64,000 nt of DNA from Alphaproteobacteria bacterium (GCA_017308375.1 JAFKEW010000044.1:124001-188000); one strand, 5' to 3'; shown: positions 11,974 through 20,581, counted from the first letter of the stretch. The notes: a model not told the origin generated them from the letters alone. Numbers and translations are program-made.

Positions 11974-13887
11974 TCACAGGTTCAGGGCGCGCGCGCGCCG
12001 TCTTTTGCGCAAAATGGCGAGGCCGAGCGCAAATCCGGCGACAAGAAGTGGCATAAGCCCGATATTGACGAAAGCGAGAATGGCGCCCAGCCGGTCGATA
12101 TCCTTGCGCAGATTGTGCTGCACCTGCCGCAGTTGGCTGCGGGTATCCAGCAGTTCCCGTTTGAAACGGTCGATCTCACCGGCCTGTGCGGTGGTGATGG
12201 TATCACCTTTGGCACCCGCCCCCTGTTGCAGGGCGCGCAGGCGTTCCTGCGTATCGGCCAGTTTTGATTTCAGCGCATCGGCTTCGGTCTGGAATTCGGC
12301 TTGCGCATTGGCCTGCAGTTTCTGCACCACCGTGAAGGGCCGGTCGTTCGTGGCGCGTGTGCGCAGAGAGATGAGGTCGTTCGAACCCATCAGATTTTCA
12401 ACGGCATTGACGATGAAGGCACCGTTGTCGGCAAACGGGGTCGCAACCTGCTGGCCGAACGCGCTCTGCACCCGGACCCAGAAACGGTCGTCGAAAATAT
12501 CGCTGTCCGCCACCACAATGATATTGGCGTCCGCCTTGGACGATTTCAGTTGCGGTGGCAGCGGCTCCTTGTTCGCGCCGCTGTCGGCGGATTTCACATC
12601 CGCCGGCGGCCCGTCTGGAAACGCGGTTTTGACCGGGCCGGAGATCCGCGCCGCGATCACATAATCCTTCCCGGTCGGGCGGATCTGCGCCAGAAGCGCG
12701 CGCGGTTGCGTGACGGTACGTGCTTCTTCACCGGGGATCAGGGCCGCGCGGTTCGACGAATGGATCAACGGTGTGAAGGTCGTGCTCGCGCCCTTGACCG
12801 GTGTCAGTGCGCCTGCCGTCGCCAGATTGAGCGTTTGCAGATTGGCAGTCAGTGGATCGCTGTGGTCAAAATCATCGGCCGTCAGATGCAGCCAGATGGG
12901 GTAGATCGCCACCGGTTCGCGCGGATCGGCCGAAACCTGCACCCGTTGCGCCCGGTCAAGATCGGCCACCACCGAATTGGGATTGAACGCAATGCCCCAT
13001 GCCTTGAACAGTTGTGGCAGATTTGAAACCACCGGTGCGCCCGCCTGTGGATCGAAGCCTTGCCCCGGCGCCGCCAACCCGGAATCGGGATCGACAAAAA
13101 CCAGCACCCGTCCGCCACGCAGTACGAATTGATCGATGGCGTAGCGTTGCGCATCGCTCAGTTGCGGCGGCTGCGCGATCAGAAGCACATCGATGTCTGC
13201 TGGAATGCGGTCGAATGCCCCGCGCAGCATCCGTGTATCGTATTCGTCCACCAATTGCTGATAGGCGACATAGGGCTGTGCACGGCCCTGCATGGCGGCC
13301 ATTACTCCGCCCGGCCCTGTGTCCAGCGGCAGACCGGTGATGATGCCCAGCACCGGCTTCTTCGGTGTGGATAACCGGTAGATCAACTGCGTCAGGTCAT
13401 ATTCCAGAAACGCCTCGCGATTCTGGTTGAAGAAGGCGATGGTCTGCCGCCCATCGATGGTGTTGGTGCCGACAAGGCCGAAATAGACCATGTCGCCACT
13501 GTCGGTCGGCGCGCCGGTCAGGCCATCGGCCACCGCCTCGTCTTCGGCGGGGGTAAACGGCTCCGGATCGATTTCTTCAAACCGGATCTTGCCGTGCGAA
13601 AGGGCCGCATATTCCTGCAGCAGGTCGCGCACGCGCTTCGCATAAGCGCTGATCTGGGCGTAATCCGCTGCCACATGCTTCGAATAGAAGAATTTCAGCG
13701 TGATCGGTTCCTGCAGCTTCGCAATCGTGTTGCGCGTGCCCTTGGAAAGCGTGAACAGCCCGTTCTGGGTCAAGTCGATCCGCGCCGTGGTGATCGTGGA
13801 GTCGACGGCGATGTTCAGGGCCACAAAAATGATCGCGGCGAACACGATGGTGGCGAGGGCATAAAGGCGGCGGGGCAGGGGGCGCAT
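11974..13887 (-). CDS. GldG-like ABC auxiliary protein
   Basis: 637 residues. An N-terminal membrane helix (about 8-28) is followed by a periplasmic region containing the GldG/IFT52-like domain (about residues 160-300: PVLGIITGLPLDTG, VDVLLIAQPPQLSDAQRYAIDQFVLRG). A coiled coil lies near 540-595 (QTEADALKSKLADTQERLRAL), and a C-terminal membrane helix near 605-630 precedes a basic tail. This is the architecture of GldG proteins in Bacteroidota gliding and of the 'uncharacterised ABC transport, auxiliary component' of proteobacteria. It is 3 bases downstream of the permease gene, so it is one operon with it. Confidence 0.88.
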   Translation of the reverse strand: MRPLPRRLYALATIVFAAIIFVALNIAVDSTITTARIDLTQNGLFTLSKGTRNTIAKLQEPITLKFFYSKHVAADYAQISAYAKRVRDLLQEYAALSHGKIRFEEIDPEPFTPAEDEAVADGLTGAPTDSGDMVYFGLVGTNTIDGRQTIAFFNQNREAFLEYDLTQLIYRLSTPKKPVLGIITGLPLDTGPGGVMAAMQGRAQPYVAYQQLVDEYDTRMLRGAFDRIPADIDVLLIAQPPQLSDAQRYAIDQFVLRGGRVLVFVDPDSGLAAPGQGFDPQAGAPVVSNLPQLFKAWGIAFNPNSVVADLDRAQRVQVSADPREPVAIYPIWLHLTADDFDHSDPLTANLQTLNLATAGALTPVKGASTTFTPLIHSSNRAALIPGEEARTVTQPRALLAQIRPTGKDYVIAARISGPVKTAFPDGPPADVKSADSGANKEPLPPQLKSSKADANIIVVADSDIFDDRFWVRVQSAFGQQVATPFADNGAFIVNAVENLMGSNDLISLRTRATNDRPFTVVQKLQANAQAEFQTEADALKSKLADTQERLRALQQGAGAKGDTITTAQAGEIDRFKRELLDTRSQLRQVQHNLRKDIDRLGAILAFVNIGLMPLLVAGFALGLAILRKRRRARALNL

Positions 13888-13890
13888 TGT

Positions 13891-14625
13891 TCAGCCCGCC
13901 TTCTTCATGTCGATGACCACGACATTGGCGGTCAGGAACAGTGCGATCAGCGACAGGAAGAACACGACATCGCGCAAATCGATCACACCAGCCGCAATGG
14001 CTGCGAAATGGGTCAGGAAACTGAAAGAGGAGATCGCGTTCACCAGCACCAGCGGTGCCCAGGCGCGAAAGAATTCAATCACGATCGGCGCGCCGGAAAC
14101 GGTGAACAGAAAACAGACCACTACGCTGACGACAAACGCGATCACCTGATTGTTGGTGGTGGCCGATAAGCAGGCGCCAATCGCCAGATAGCCCCCCGCC
14201 ATCAGGAAACTGCCGATATAGCCCGCCAGGATCACGCCATTGTCCGGCTGGCCCAGATAATTCACCGTCAGCCAGATCGGGAAGGTCAGCGCGAGCGCAA
14301 GGCCTGTGAACACCCATGCGGCCAGATATTTGCCCAGCACGGTCGCCCACAACGGCACCGGCAGCGTCATCAGCAATTCCATCGTGCCGGTACGCCGTTC
14401 CTCCGCCCACAACCGCATTGCGATGGCAGGTACCAGAAACAGGTAAAGCCACGGGTGATAGCCGAAGAACACGGTCAGGTCGGCGATGCCGTTGTCGTAG
14501 AAGCGGCCGATATAGAATGTGAATGCGCCCATCGCGAACAGAAAGATCACGATGAACACGTAAGCCAGTGGCGTCGCGAAATAGGCCGCGAATTCGCGCC
14601 GGAAAATGGGCCACACCGCACTCAT
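13891..14625 (-). CDS. GldF-like ABC-2 permease
   Basis: 244-residue inner-membrane protein with six predicted helices, typical of the ABC-2 permease subfamily found with GldG. Recognisable features are the N-terminal FRREFAAYFATPLAYVFI entry helix, the cytosolic WAEERRTGTMELLMTLPV loop that contacts the ATPase, and the terminal helix FFLSLIALFLTANVVVID. Its ATG overlaps the ATPase stop (ATGA at 14622-14625). Substrate unknown. Confidence 0.9.
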   Translation of the reverse strand: MSAVWPIFRREFAAYFATPLAYVFIVIFLFAMGAFTFYIGRFYDNGIADLTVFFGYHPWLYLFLVPAIAMRLWAEERRTGTMELLMTLPVPLWATVLGKYLAAWVFTGLALALTFPIWLTVNYLGQPDNGVILAGYIGSFLMAGGYLAIGACLSATTNNQVIAFVVSVVVCFLFTVSGAPIVIEFFRAWAPLVLVNAISSFSFLTHFAAIAAGVIDLRDVVFFLSLIALFLTANVVVIDMKKAG

Positions 14626-15584
14626 GCCCGCCCCTCGCGCGCCCGCTTGGCGTCATCGGTGGTGATGGCGCGGAAGACATCGTCCAGCCGCCCAGCCTCG
14701 GCATAGAGCGCCTTCACGGCCCAGCCTTCCCGCTGCGCAAGTGCGCTTACGTCTTCAATCAGTAGCGTCCCGGTTTTCGGGAATGCGGTCAGCCGCGCAA
14801 GGCCGCCATCTACCGCTTGCTCTTCCACGCTGGCGACCCCCGCCATTGTTTTCAGCCGCGCTTTCACGGCTTCGGCCTGATCGCGCGCGATGGCCAGCGT
14901 CACCGCGTTGTGGTGGCGGGAGCGTGTCAGCAACTCATCCGGCGTGCCATCTGCCACGATGCGGCCGCGGTCGATAATGACCGCGCGCGTGCACACGGCC
15001 CCCACTTCTTCCAGCAGGTGGGTGGAGATCACAATGGCCTTCTCCGGCGCCATCTGGCGGATCAGCTTGCGCACCGCATGTTTCTGATTGGGGTCGAGGC
15101 CATCGGTCGGCTCGTCCATGATCAGAACCGGCGGGTCGTGCAGAATGGCCTGCGCCAGCCCGACACGCCGCTTGAACCCCTTGGACAGGGTGTCGATCGG
15201 CTGATCCAGTACCGGCTCCAGTTCCGTTTTGCCGATGACGAAGGCCATGCGTTCACGGGTGCGCTCCTTGCTCAGGGCGCGCACCTCGGCAATGAAATTC
15301 AGGAACTGGCGCGGGGTCATATCGCCATAGGCCGGCGCGCCCTCGGGCAGGTAACCAATCTGTGATTGCGCCCGGATGGCATCGGTCTCGACGTCGTATC
15401 CGCAAATCCGGATACGGCCGGCGCTGGGGGCGAGATAGCCCGTCACCATTTTCATGGTGGTCGATTTGCCGGCGCCGTTGGGGCCGAGAAATCCCAGCAC
15501 CTCCCCTTTGCCAACAGCAAGATCGATCCCCGCAACGGCTGTTGCCGGGCCGAAATGCTTCGTCAGACCTTCAATTTCAATCAT
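14622..15584 (-). CDS. GldA-like ABC transporter ATP-binding protein
   Basis: 320-residue ATPase that leads the four-gene operon. Walker A GPNGAGKST is at residues 34-42, the Q-loop region at IGYLPEGAPAYGD, Walker B and catalytic Glu at VLIMDEPTDGLDPNQ, and the switch His in VISTHLLEE. The signature helix reads LSKGFKRRVGLAQ, the variant usual in Gld/Nod-type ATPases. A C-terminal extension of about 90 residues is the regulatory domain of this group. The start is ATG 15582-15584 because MIEIEGLTKHFG is the family N-terminus; a GTG/ATG further upstream adds seven unconserved residues. Confidence 0.92.
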   Translation of the reverse strand: MIEIEGLTKHFGPATAVAGIDLAVGKGEVLGFLGPNGAGKSTTMKMVTGYLAPSAGRIRICGYDVETDAIRAQSQIGYLPEGAPAYGDMTPRQFLNFIAEVRALSKERTRERMAFVIGKTELEPVLDQPIDTLSKGFKRRVGLAQAILHDPPVLIMDEPTDGLDPNQKHAVRKLIRQMAPEKAIVISTHLLEEVGAVCTRAVIIDRGRIVADGTPDELLTRSRHHNAVTLAIARDQAEAVKARLKTMAGVASVEEQAVDGGLARLTAFPKTGTLLIEDVSALAQREGWAVKALYAEAGRLDDVFRAITTDDAKRAREGRA

Positions 15585-15700
15585 GACCGGTAAGCAAAGA
15601 CCCACCGCCGCTGCCCGGTTCCCTTAGAGAAATCAGGGCCCCCTCGCAAGGCCGCGGGAATTACTGTTCCGTCATATCGTGGCGGATCGGCCGGTTCGGG

Positions 15701-16192
15701 GTGGGTGTGGCGGCTTCACTCGCGCCGCAACGGTTGACTGGCCTGCCTGTTCTGCAAAGACTCCATCCGATCGCATGCGATCTGCGCAACCCTTACCGAT
15801 TACGCAGGCCCCAACTGAACCCTGTTCGTTTCATCAACCGCAAAACGCTGGAGCGTGCCACCATCGTCGGTGTCGTGCTGCAGATCGCCATGGTTATCGC
15901 CGGGCATTTCATCCCCTGGGTTGCAGAACATGTGTTCATGTTCGGCGGCATGATGATTTCGGCTACTGCGGGTTATCTCTACGCCATGGACAGTGGCCCC
16001 GGCTTCGGTATCGCTGCACTGGGCGGGGCCATTGCCGGCGGCACCTGCGCGCTGATCGGCATCGCGCTGTCCGTCATCATGCGCGATGTGCCGGAAATTG
16101 TGCTGGTGTTCGGCACCGTGATCTCGACGGTCACGGGCGCGATTGGCGGCCTTTTCGGGCAGATGGCCGCCAATATGCGCAGGATGGGCTAA
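15701..16192 (+). CDS. Small membrane protein, unknown function
   Basis: Up to 163 residues; the hydrophobic part is the last 110 or so. About four membrane helices are predicted, starting near TIVGVVLQIAMVIAGHFIP, with Gly/Ala-rich segments (GIAALGGAIAGGTCALIGIAL). The basic segment RKTLERA just before helix 1 looks like the natural N-terminus of this kind of protein. The true start may therefore be well downstream of the GTG at 15701; no convincing in-frame ATG or Shine-Dalgarno marks it. The stop overlaps the stop of the convergent SDR gene. No family was recognised. Confidence 0.55.
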   Translation: MGVAASLAPQRLTGLPVLQRLHPIACDLRNPYRLRRPQLNPVRFINRKTLERATIVGVVLQIAMVIAGHFIPWVAEHVFMFGGMMISATAGYLYAMDSGPGFGIAALGGAIAGGTCALIGIALSVIMRDVPEIVLVFGTVISTVTGAIGGLFGQMAANMRRMG

Positions 16193-16932
16193 ACGCGCAG
16201 CATCAGCCCGCCATCGACCACCAGGCCGTGCCCGGTGACGAAACCGCCATCGTCGGATGCCAGGAACAGTGCACCGCGCGCCAGATCGATAGGTTGGCCG
16301 AGGCGCCGTAACGCCGATTTCTTGGCCCAGATTTCCGCGACGTCGGGGCGCGCGTCCCACAACGGGCTCGTCATCCCGGTCTTGATGGCGCCGGGCTCAA
16401 GATAATTCGCGGTGATGCCGAATTTGCCGAGTTCGAGGGCCAATGTGCGGGTCAGCCCTGCAACGCCGGCTTTGGAAGCACAATAGGCGGAAAGCCCGTA
16501 ATCGGTCCCCTCCGCCATTACAGAGGCCACGTTGATGATGCGCCCGGCCGGGCTTTGCTTCAGATGGGGCAGGGCGGCCTGGCACAACCGCATCTGCGCG
16601 GTGAGGTTCACACTCAGCGTGCGCTGCCACACTTCGTCGGTCATGTCTTCGATACGGGTGTAGGAGGAGACACCGGCGTTGTTCAGCACGATATCCAGCC
16701 GGCCGGATTTGTCTGTTGCCGTACGGACGATGTCTTCGGCCGCACCCTCAGCCGCAATGTCCTTTTCCAGGCAGGTTATTCCCTTGCGCCCCTCATGGGC
16801 TGCCGCCAGATTTTTTCCCGGCAGGTCGACGGCCAGAACATGGGCCCCTTCCTTGGCAAAAAGTTGGGCACAAGCCTGCCCGATGCCGGAGGCGGCACCG
16901 GTAACGATGGCGGAACGGTTTTCAAGACGCAT
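16189..16932 (-). CDS. Short-chain dehydrogenase/reductase (SDR)
   Basis: 247 residues, classical SDR. Cofactor motif TGAASGIG is at residues 11-18, with an acidic residue after strand 2 (AVDLPG) favouring NAD. NNAG follows, the catalytic Ser precedes YCASK (Tyr and Lys), and EPGAIKT comes after the active site. The C-terminal FVTGHGLVVDGGLML is canonical. GAGGG about 8 bases before ATG 16932 supports the start over an ATG 27 bases upstream. Substrate cannot be inferred from the neighbours, and the gene is alone on its strand. Confidence 0.92.
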   Translation of the reverse strand: MRLENRSAIVTGAASGIGQACAQLFAKEGAHVLAVDLPGKNLAAAHEGRKGITCLEKDIAAEGAAEDIVRTATDKSGRLDIVLNNAGVSSYTRIEDMTDEVWQRTLSVNLTAQMRLCQAALPHLKQSPAGRIINVASVMAEGTDYGLSAYCASKAGVAGLTRTLALELGKFGITANYLEPGAIKTGMTSPLWDARPDVAEIWAKKSALRRLGQPIDLARGALFLASDDGGFVTGHGLVVDGGLMLRV

Positions 16933-17406
16933 GGCGTTTCCCTCGGATGGTTTTGCCAAAGGGTGCCGCGCGGCGCGCGCCGAGCCAAGGAGAAATTGTG
17001 CCTGCGGGAAATCCGTGGAGAAATCAGCGGGGAGAGTGGAGAAATCAGCGGGGAGAGAAGTTGCCGGTCATCCGGGACAAAAGCCCCGACAGGGGCTGGG
17101 GGGCTTGAAACATGTCCGAGACCTTCGTCCTTGGGACGACCGGCTCAGTGAATATTGAAATCAAAAACGGCGCCGGAAGGGTCTAATTAAGGCTCTTTCG
17201 GGGCATGTTGATCCGGCCATCGCCGGTGCCGCTTTTGCGGTACGGGTTGTGGCCGGCGCTTGGGTTCCGGGCAATTGGCCATCGAAGCGATGCTTCTGCA
17301 ACCGGTTGGAAAACCGGGATCTTCCTAAACTTCTGCGGTATTGCGTTTTAATGTGTGGATAGTTCGAACATAGTAGCCCGCTTGCCGTCTTGAGACAGGA
17401 GTGCCG
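16933..17406. other. 474-base gap between SDR and O-methyltransferase genes
   Basis: No credible coding sequence is seen. It holds a 21-bp perfect tandem duplication (17015-17056), a short hairpin AGCCCC/GGGGCT at 17082-17097, and a CCGGTT/AACCGG hairpin near 17300-17317. The right end carries AGGAG (17397-17401), six bases before the O-methyltransferase ATG. The base composition from 17320 to 17370 is AT-richer than the flanks, which fits a promoter region. Confidence 0.5.
17015..17056. repeat. 21-bp tandem repeat, two copies
   Basis: Two perfect head-to-tail copies (17015-17035 and 17036-17056) of a 21-bp purine-rich unit beginning GTGGAGAAATC and ending GGGGAGA. It lies between the SDR start and the O-methyltransferase gene and encodes nothing obvious. 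It is probably a replication-slippage duplication. Confidence 0.8.
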
Positions 17407-18066
17407 ATGAAATCCGATCTTGGTCTGTCGCCCGCGGTTGAAGATTTTGTTTCCCGTTTCGGCGTCCGCGAACATCCGGTGCTGTTGCGCTGCCGTGCCG
17501 AAACGCGGCGGAACAATCCGCTCGCCATGATGCAGATCGGGGAGGATCAGGGCGCTTTCATGGGATTGTTGGCCCGGTTGATGGGCGCCGCGCGCTATCT
17601 CGAAATTGGGGTTTTCACCGGTTATTCGACCCTCGCAATGGCACTGGCCTTGCCGGAGAACGCTTCGATCGTCGCACTCGACATTTCGCGGGAGTTTACC
17701 GATATCGCCCGCGGTTATTGGGATGAGGCGGGCGTCTCACGCAAGATCGATCTGCGTATCGGCCCCGCACTTGAAAGCCTCGACAGGATGATCGCGAAGG
17801 GCGAAGGCCCGTTCGACATGGCGTTTATCGATGCCGACAAGACCAACTATGACAATTATTACGAACGAGTGCTGCAATTGCTGCGGCCGGGCGGCCTGAT
17901 CGCACTCGACAACATGTTGTGGAGCGGCAAGGTTGCAACCGATTCCGACCAGTCGCCCGATACTGTGGCGTTGCGCGCCCTGAATGCCAGAATTCATGCC
18001 GATACCCGCGTGGATATCGCACTTGTCACCGTCGCTGACGGCATCATGCTGGCCCGCAAGAAATAG
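17407..18066 (+). CDS. O-methyltransferase, CCoAOMT/COMT-like family
   Basis: 219-residue SAM-dependent methyltransferase (family 3). Motif I is YLEIGVFTGYSTLAMA near residues 65-80, followed by VALDIS for ribose binding. The metal-binding segment is FDMAFIDADKTNYDNYYE, and GGLIALDNMLWSGKV is the later conserved block. These enzymes methylate catechol-type hydroxyls using a divalent cation. The start is ATG 17407 with AGGAG six bases before it; the GTG two codons earlier sits on the Shine-Dalgarno. It stands alone, so the substrate is unknown. Confidence 0.92.
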   Translation: MKSDLGLSPAVEDFVSRFGVREHPVLLRCRAETRRNNPLAMMQIGEDQGAFMGLLARLMGAARYLEIGVFTGYSTLAMALALPENASIVALDISREFTDIARGYWDEAGVSRKIDLRIGPALESLDRMIAKGEGPFDMAFIDADKTNYDNYYERVLQLLRPGGLIALDNMLWSGKVATDSDQSPDTVALRALNARIHADTRVDIALVTVADGIMLARKK

Positions 18067-18114
18067 AGGTGGAAACCGGGTTGCAGGCGAGCCTGCTTCG
18101 CCGCATCATCACGG

Positions 18115-18531
18115 ATGATGGCAGAGGAACCCATAGCGTTTCTCCGCGCGGTGAAAGGCCCCGCCGCGCGGGTGCAGGAAAATAAAGGCCCCGGTCATTC
18201 CACCTTGCCCGGTCATTCCGCCTTGCAGGTGCGTTTCGACCGTGCCGAACTCAATCGTATTCTCAACATCTATGGCCGTATGGTCGCGATCGGCGAATGG
18301 CGCGATTACGCGATTGATTTTCTGTCAGACAGGGCGGTGTTTTCAGCCTATCGCCGCACCAGCGAGATGCCGCTCTACACCATCGTCAAGCAGCCGCGTT
18401 TGAAAGCGCGCCAGGGCCAGTATGCCGTGATCGCGGCCGGTGGCCATGTGCTCAAGCGCGGGCATGATCTGATGCAGGTCCTGCGCGTGCTGGAGCGGAA
18501 ATTGATCAAGGCCCTTTCGGGACCGGCGTGA
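18115..18531 (+). CDS. DUF2794 protein
   Basis: 138 residues. From about residue 40 it matches the alphaproteobacterial DUF2794 family: FDRAELNRILNIYGRMVA, EWRDYAIDFLSDRAVFS, YTIVKQPRL and GHVLKRGHDLMQVLRVL. Function unknown. The first 35-40 residues are unconserved and contain a duplicated six-codon segment (GHSTLP then GHSALQ, from an 18-bp tandem repeat at 18191-18226), so the real start could be further in. No clear Shine-Dalgarno precedes 18115. The 3' end overlaps the convergent GrpB gene by 26 bases. Confidence 0.85.
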   Translation: MMAEEPIAFLRAVKGPAARVQENKGPGHSTLPGHSALQVRFDRAELNRILNIYGRMVAIGEWRDYAIDFLSDRAVFSAYRRTSEMPLYTIVKQPRLKARQGQYAVIAAGGHVLKRGHDLMQVLRVLERKLIKALSGPA

Positions 18532-19072
18532 CGATCCCGGCCCAGGCCAGCGCGTCTGCCTGTGTCCGCTTGATCCAGCAATTCTTCTCGGCGTTATAGG
18601 CCTGCGTGTCGAAGGGCTGCAGCGATGCCGCGCGCACCTTTTCCGCCTCATAGGCTTTGGCTATGTCGGGATTGGTCCGCAGATAGTCGCGGAAGGCGAT
18701 GTGGCGGGGAATCTCCGGGTTGCCGGGGGCGTAGAAATGAAGCTGCACCTCCCGTTTGCCGGTCAGCGGGTTGTGCAGGCGGCAATAACGCCGCCCGGGC
18801 AGGCCGAATTCCCCCATCCAGTCATAGCCCAGTGCCCGTACATCCGGTTCGATCTCGTCCAAGGCGGCGCAATCGCGGACCACCGGCAGCAGATCGACAA
18901 TCGGCTTGGCCAGGATGCCGGGAACCGACGTGGAACCGATGTGGTGCACGATCAGAAGCCGCTCCCCCAGCGCCACTTTCAGGCTGCGGATCTCGGAAGC
19001 CGCGCGTTGCCGCCATTCGGGCTTGTGCGGAACCAGCTCAACGGGGATGGGGGCGGTGTTGGGATCGATCAT
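18506..19072 (-). CDS. GrpB family protein
   Basis: 188 residues of the GrpB/UPF0157 family, which has a nucleotidyltransferase-like fold. Diagnostic motifs are VHHIGSTSVPGILAKPIVDLLPVV, LGYDWMGEFGLPGRRYC and VQLHFYAPGNPEIPRHIAFRDYLR. Biochemical role is not established; in some bacteria the domain is fused to dephospho-CoA kinase. Its stop lies inside the 3' end of the convergent DUF2794 gene. Upstream it is insulated from the Bax-inhibitor gene by a strong terminator. Confidence 0.9.
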   Translation of the reverse strand: MIDPNTAPIPVELVPHKPEWRQRAASEIRSLKVALGERLLIVHHIGSTSVPGILAKPIVDLLPVVRDCAALDEIEPDVRALGYDWMGEFGLPGRRYCRLHNPLTGKREVQLHFYAPGNPEIPRHIAFRDYLRTNPDIAKAYEAEKVRAASLQPFDTQAYNAEKNCWIKRTQADALAWAGIVTPVPKGP

Positions 19073-19080
19073 ACTGACAG

Positions 19081-19117
19081 AAAAGAAAGGCCACGGCGAT
19101 TTTTCGCCGTGGCCTTT
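19081..19117 (-). terminator. Rho-independent terminator of the Bax-inhibitor gene
   Basis: A perfect 14-bp stem, AAAGGCCACGGCGA (19086-19099) with its complement at 19104-19117, and a 4-base loop. On the minus strand it is followed by CTTTTCT. It lies 20 bases beyond the stop of the gene at 19137-19880. Confidence 0.88.
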
Positions 19118-19136
19118 GTCACAGCCGAAGCTGTTG

Positions 19137-19880
19137 TCAGCGGCGATCGCCCATCAGACGCATCAACATGATGAACAGGTTGATGAAATCGAGGTAGAGC
19201 GCCAGCGCACCCATGATGGCCGCCCGGCCGGCAACGGTGCCGTCCATTTCGGCGTAGTACATTTCCTTGATCTTCTGGGTGTCATAGGCCGTCAGCCCGG
19301 TGAAGATCAGGACGCCCGCGACCGAGATGATGAACTGCAGCATGGACGACTGGAAGAACATGCCGACCAGCGAAGCGATGATGAGGCCGATCAGGCCCAT
19401 GAACAGGAACGAACCCAGGCCGGTCAGATCCCGCTTGGTGGTGTAGCCCCACAGGCTCATCGCGCCGAAGGTGGCAGCGGTGATGAAGAACACCTGTGCG
19501 ACGCTTGCCCCCGTATAGAGCAGCAGGAACGGCGCCAGCGACACACCCATCAGGGCGGCATAGCCCCAGAAGGTGCCCTGTGCGGCCTGTACGCTCATCC
19601 GGTTGATGCGGAACGAGAGCAGAAGCACCAGGCCCAGCGGTGCGAACAGCGCCACCCAGCCCAGCATGGAAAGTGAGTAGGTGCCCTGTTGCGGCAGGTA
19701 CTGGAAGAACAGCGACCGGACGGGCGCGACATTGGCCACGATCCAGGCACTGATGCCGGTCAGCACAAGGCCGGACAGCATGTAGTTGTAGACCCGGAGC
19801 ATATGCGCCCGCAGGCCTTGGTCGATAGTTGCTGCCGTACCGGCTTGGCCGCGCAGGACCCTGTTGTCGAATTCAGCCAT
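19137..19880 (-). CDS. Bax inhibitor-1/YccA family membrane protein
   Basis: 247 residues with seven predicted membrane helices. Family signatures are TGISAWIVANVAPV in helix 1, FFITAATFGAMSLWGY in the middle, and VLIFTGLTAYDTQKIKEMY with conserved Asp residues near the C-terminus (LYLDFINLFIMLMRL). Proteobacterial members (YccA, YbhL) modulate FtsH or act as pH-gated cation leaks; the role here is not determined. AAGGAGG precedes the ATG. A candidate promoter and a strong terminator make it a single-gene unit. Confidence 0.93.
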   Translation of the reverse strand: MAEFDNRVLRGQAGTAATIDQGLRAHMLRVYNYMLSGLVLTGISAWIVANVAPVRSLFFQYLPQQGTYSLSMLGWVALFAPLGLVLLLSFRINRMSVQAAQGTFWGYAALMGVSLAPFLLLYTGASVAQVFFITAATFGAMSLWGYTTKRDLTGLGSFLFMGLIGLIIASLVGMFFQSSMLQFIISVAGVLIFTGLTAYDTQKIKEMYYAEMDGTVAGRAAIMGALALYLDFINLFIMLMRLMGDRR

Positions 19881-19927
19881 AATTCAAAAAACCTCCTTGC
19901 CGCCGCATGGGCGGACGGTACCGGACT

Positions 19928-19956
19928 AATATCGGAATTCGCCCGCCCCGGATCAA
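19928..19956 (-). promoter_or_regulatory. Candidate promoter of the Bax-inhibitor gene
   Basis: On the minus strand TTGATC (19951-19956) and GATATT (19928-19933) are separated by 17 bases, about 48 bases before the start codon. The match to the sigma70 consensus is only moderate. Confidence 0.35.
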
Positions 19957-19990
19957 GACTTGGCGGCAGACAAACTGACAGGGTTTTCTT

Positions 19991-20515
19991 ATGACGAATC
20001 AGGATGATAACCAACGCTTCACAATTGTGACGGACGTGCGCGGGCTGGAAGACGGGATTTCCGGCCTGATCCGGGCGGCTTTTGGCGGCCAGGACGATGA
20101 AGCGATTCTGGTGCGGCAGCTCCGCACAGAGGGGGCCATGCTGGTGGAACTGGCGGCCGTCGCGGATGGTGTGCCGGTGGGCCATATCGCCTTCAGCCGG
20201 CTTGCCACCCAGCCGAAATTCCTTGCGCTGGCCGCGCTGGCGCCGCTCAGCGTTACCCCGGCTAGACAGGGCAGGGGAATCGGGTCCGCGCTTGCGCGGG
20301 CGGGGCTCGAGGCCTGCCGGACACAGGGCATTGCCGCGGTGGCGGTGCTGGGAGACCCTGCTTATTACGGCCGCTTCGGCTTCACCCTGGAGGCTGCGCG
20401 CATGCTCGACAGCGCCTATTCCGGCCCGCATTTTCAGGCCCTCGCGCTGATCCCGGGCGCCTTGTCGGGCGGGCCATGGACGGTTCGCTATCCGGCCGCT
20501 TTTGGCGATCTGTAA
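19991..20515 (+). CDS. GNAT N-acetyltransferase, YhbS-like
   Basis: 174 residues of the GNAT fold. The strand LAALAPLSVTP leads to the acetyl-CoA loop ARQGRGIGSALARAGLEACR, and VAVLGDPAYYGRFGFT is the strand-5 motif typical of YhbS-type acetyltransferases. The N-terminal part ends in VAVADGVPVGHIAFS. It is divergent from the Bax-inhibitor gene across a 110-base region. The target is unknown. Confidence 0.9.
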   Translation: MTNQDDNQRFTIVTDVRGLEDGISGLIRAAFGGQDDEAILVRQLRTEGAMLVELAAVADGVPVGHIAFSRLATQPKFLALAALAPLSVTPARQGRGIGSALARAGLEACRTQGIAAVAVLGDPAYYGRFGFTLEAARMLDSAYSGPHFQALALIPGALSGGPWTVRYPAAFGDL

Positions 20516-20581
20516 CGGCTGTTTCTACCACCCCGTGATTTGTGAACGGCGCTGTGGCGCATCGTCTGGCCATGCCTGATC

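Noticed and set aside
17079-17097. AGCCCC/GGGGCT hairpin followed on the minus strand by TTTT, possible terminator
   Set aside because: No minus-strand gene ends nearby upstream of it; short stem, so it is probably fortuitous.
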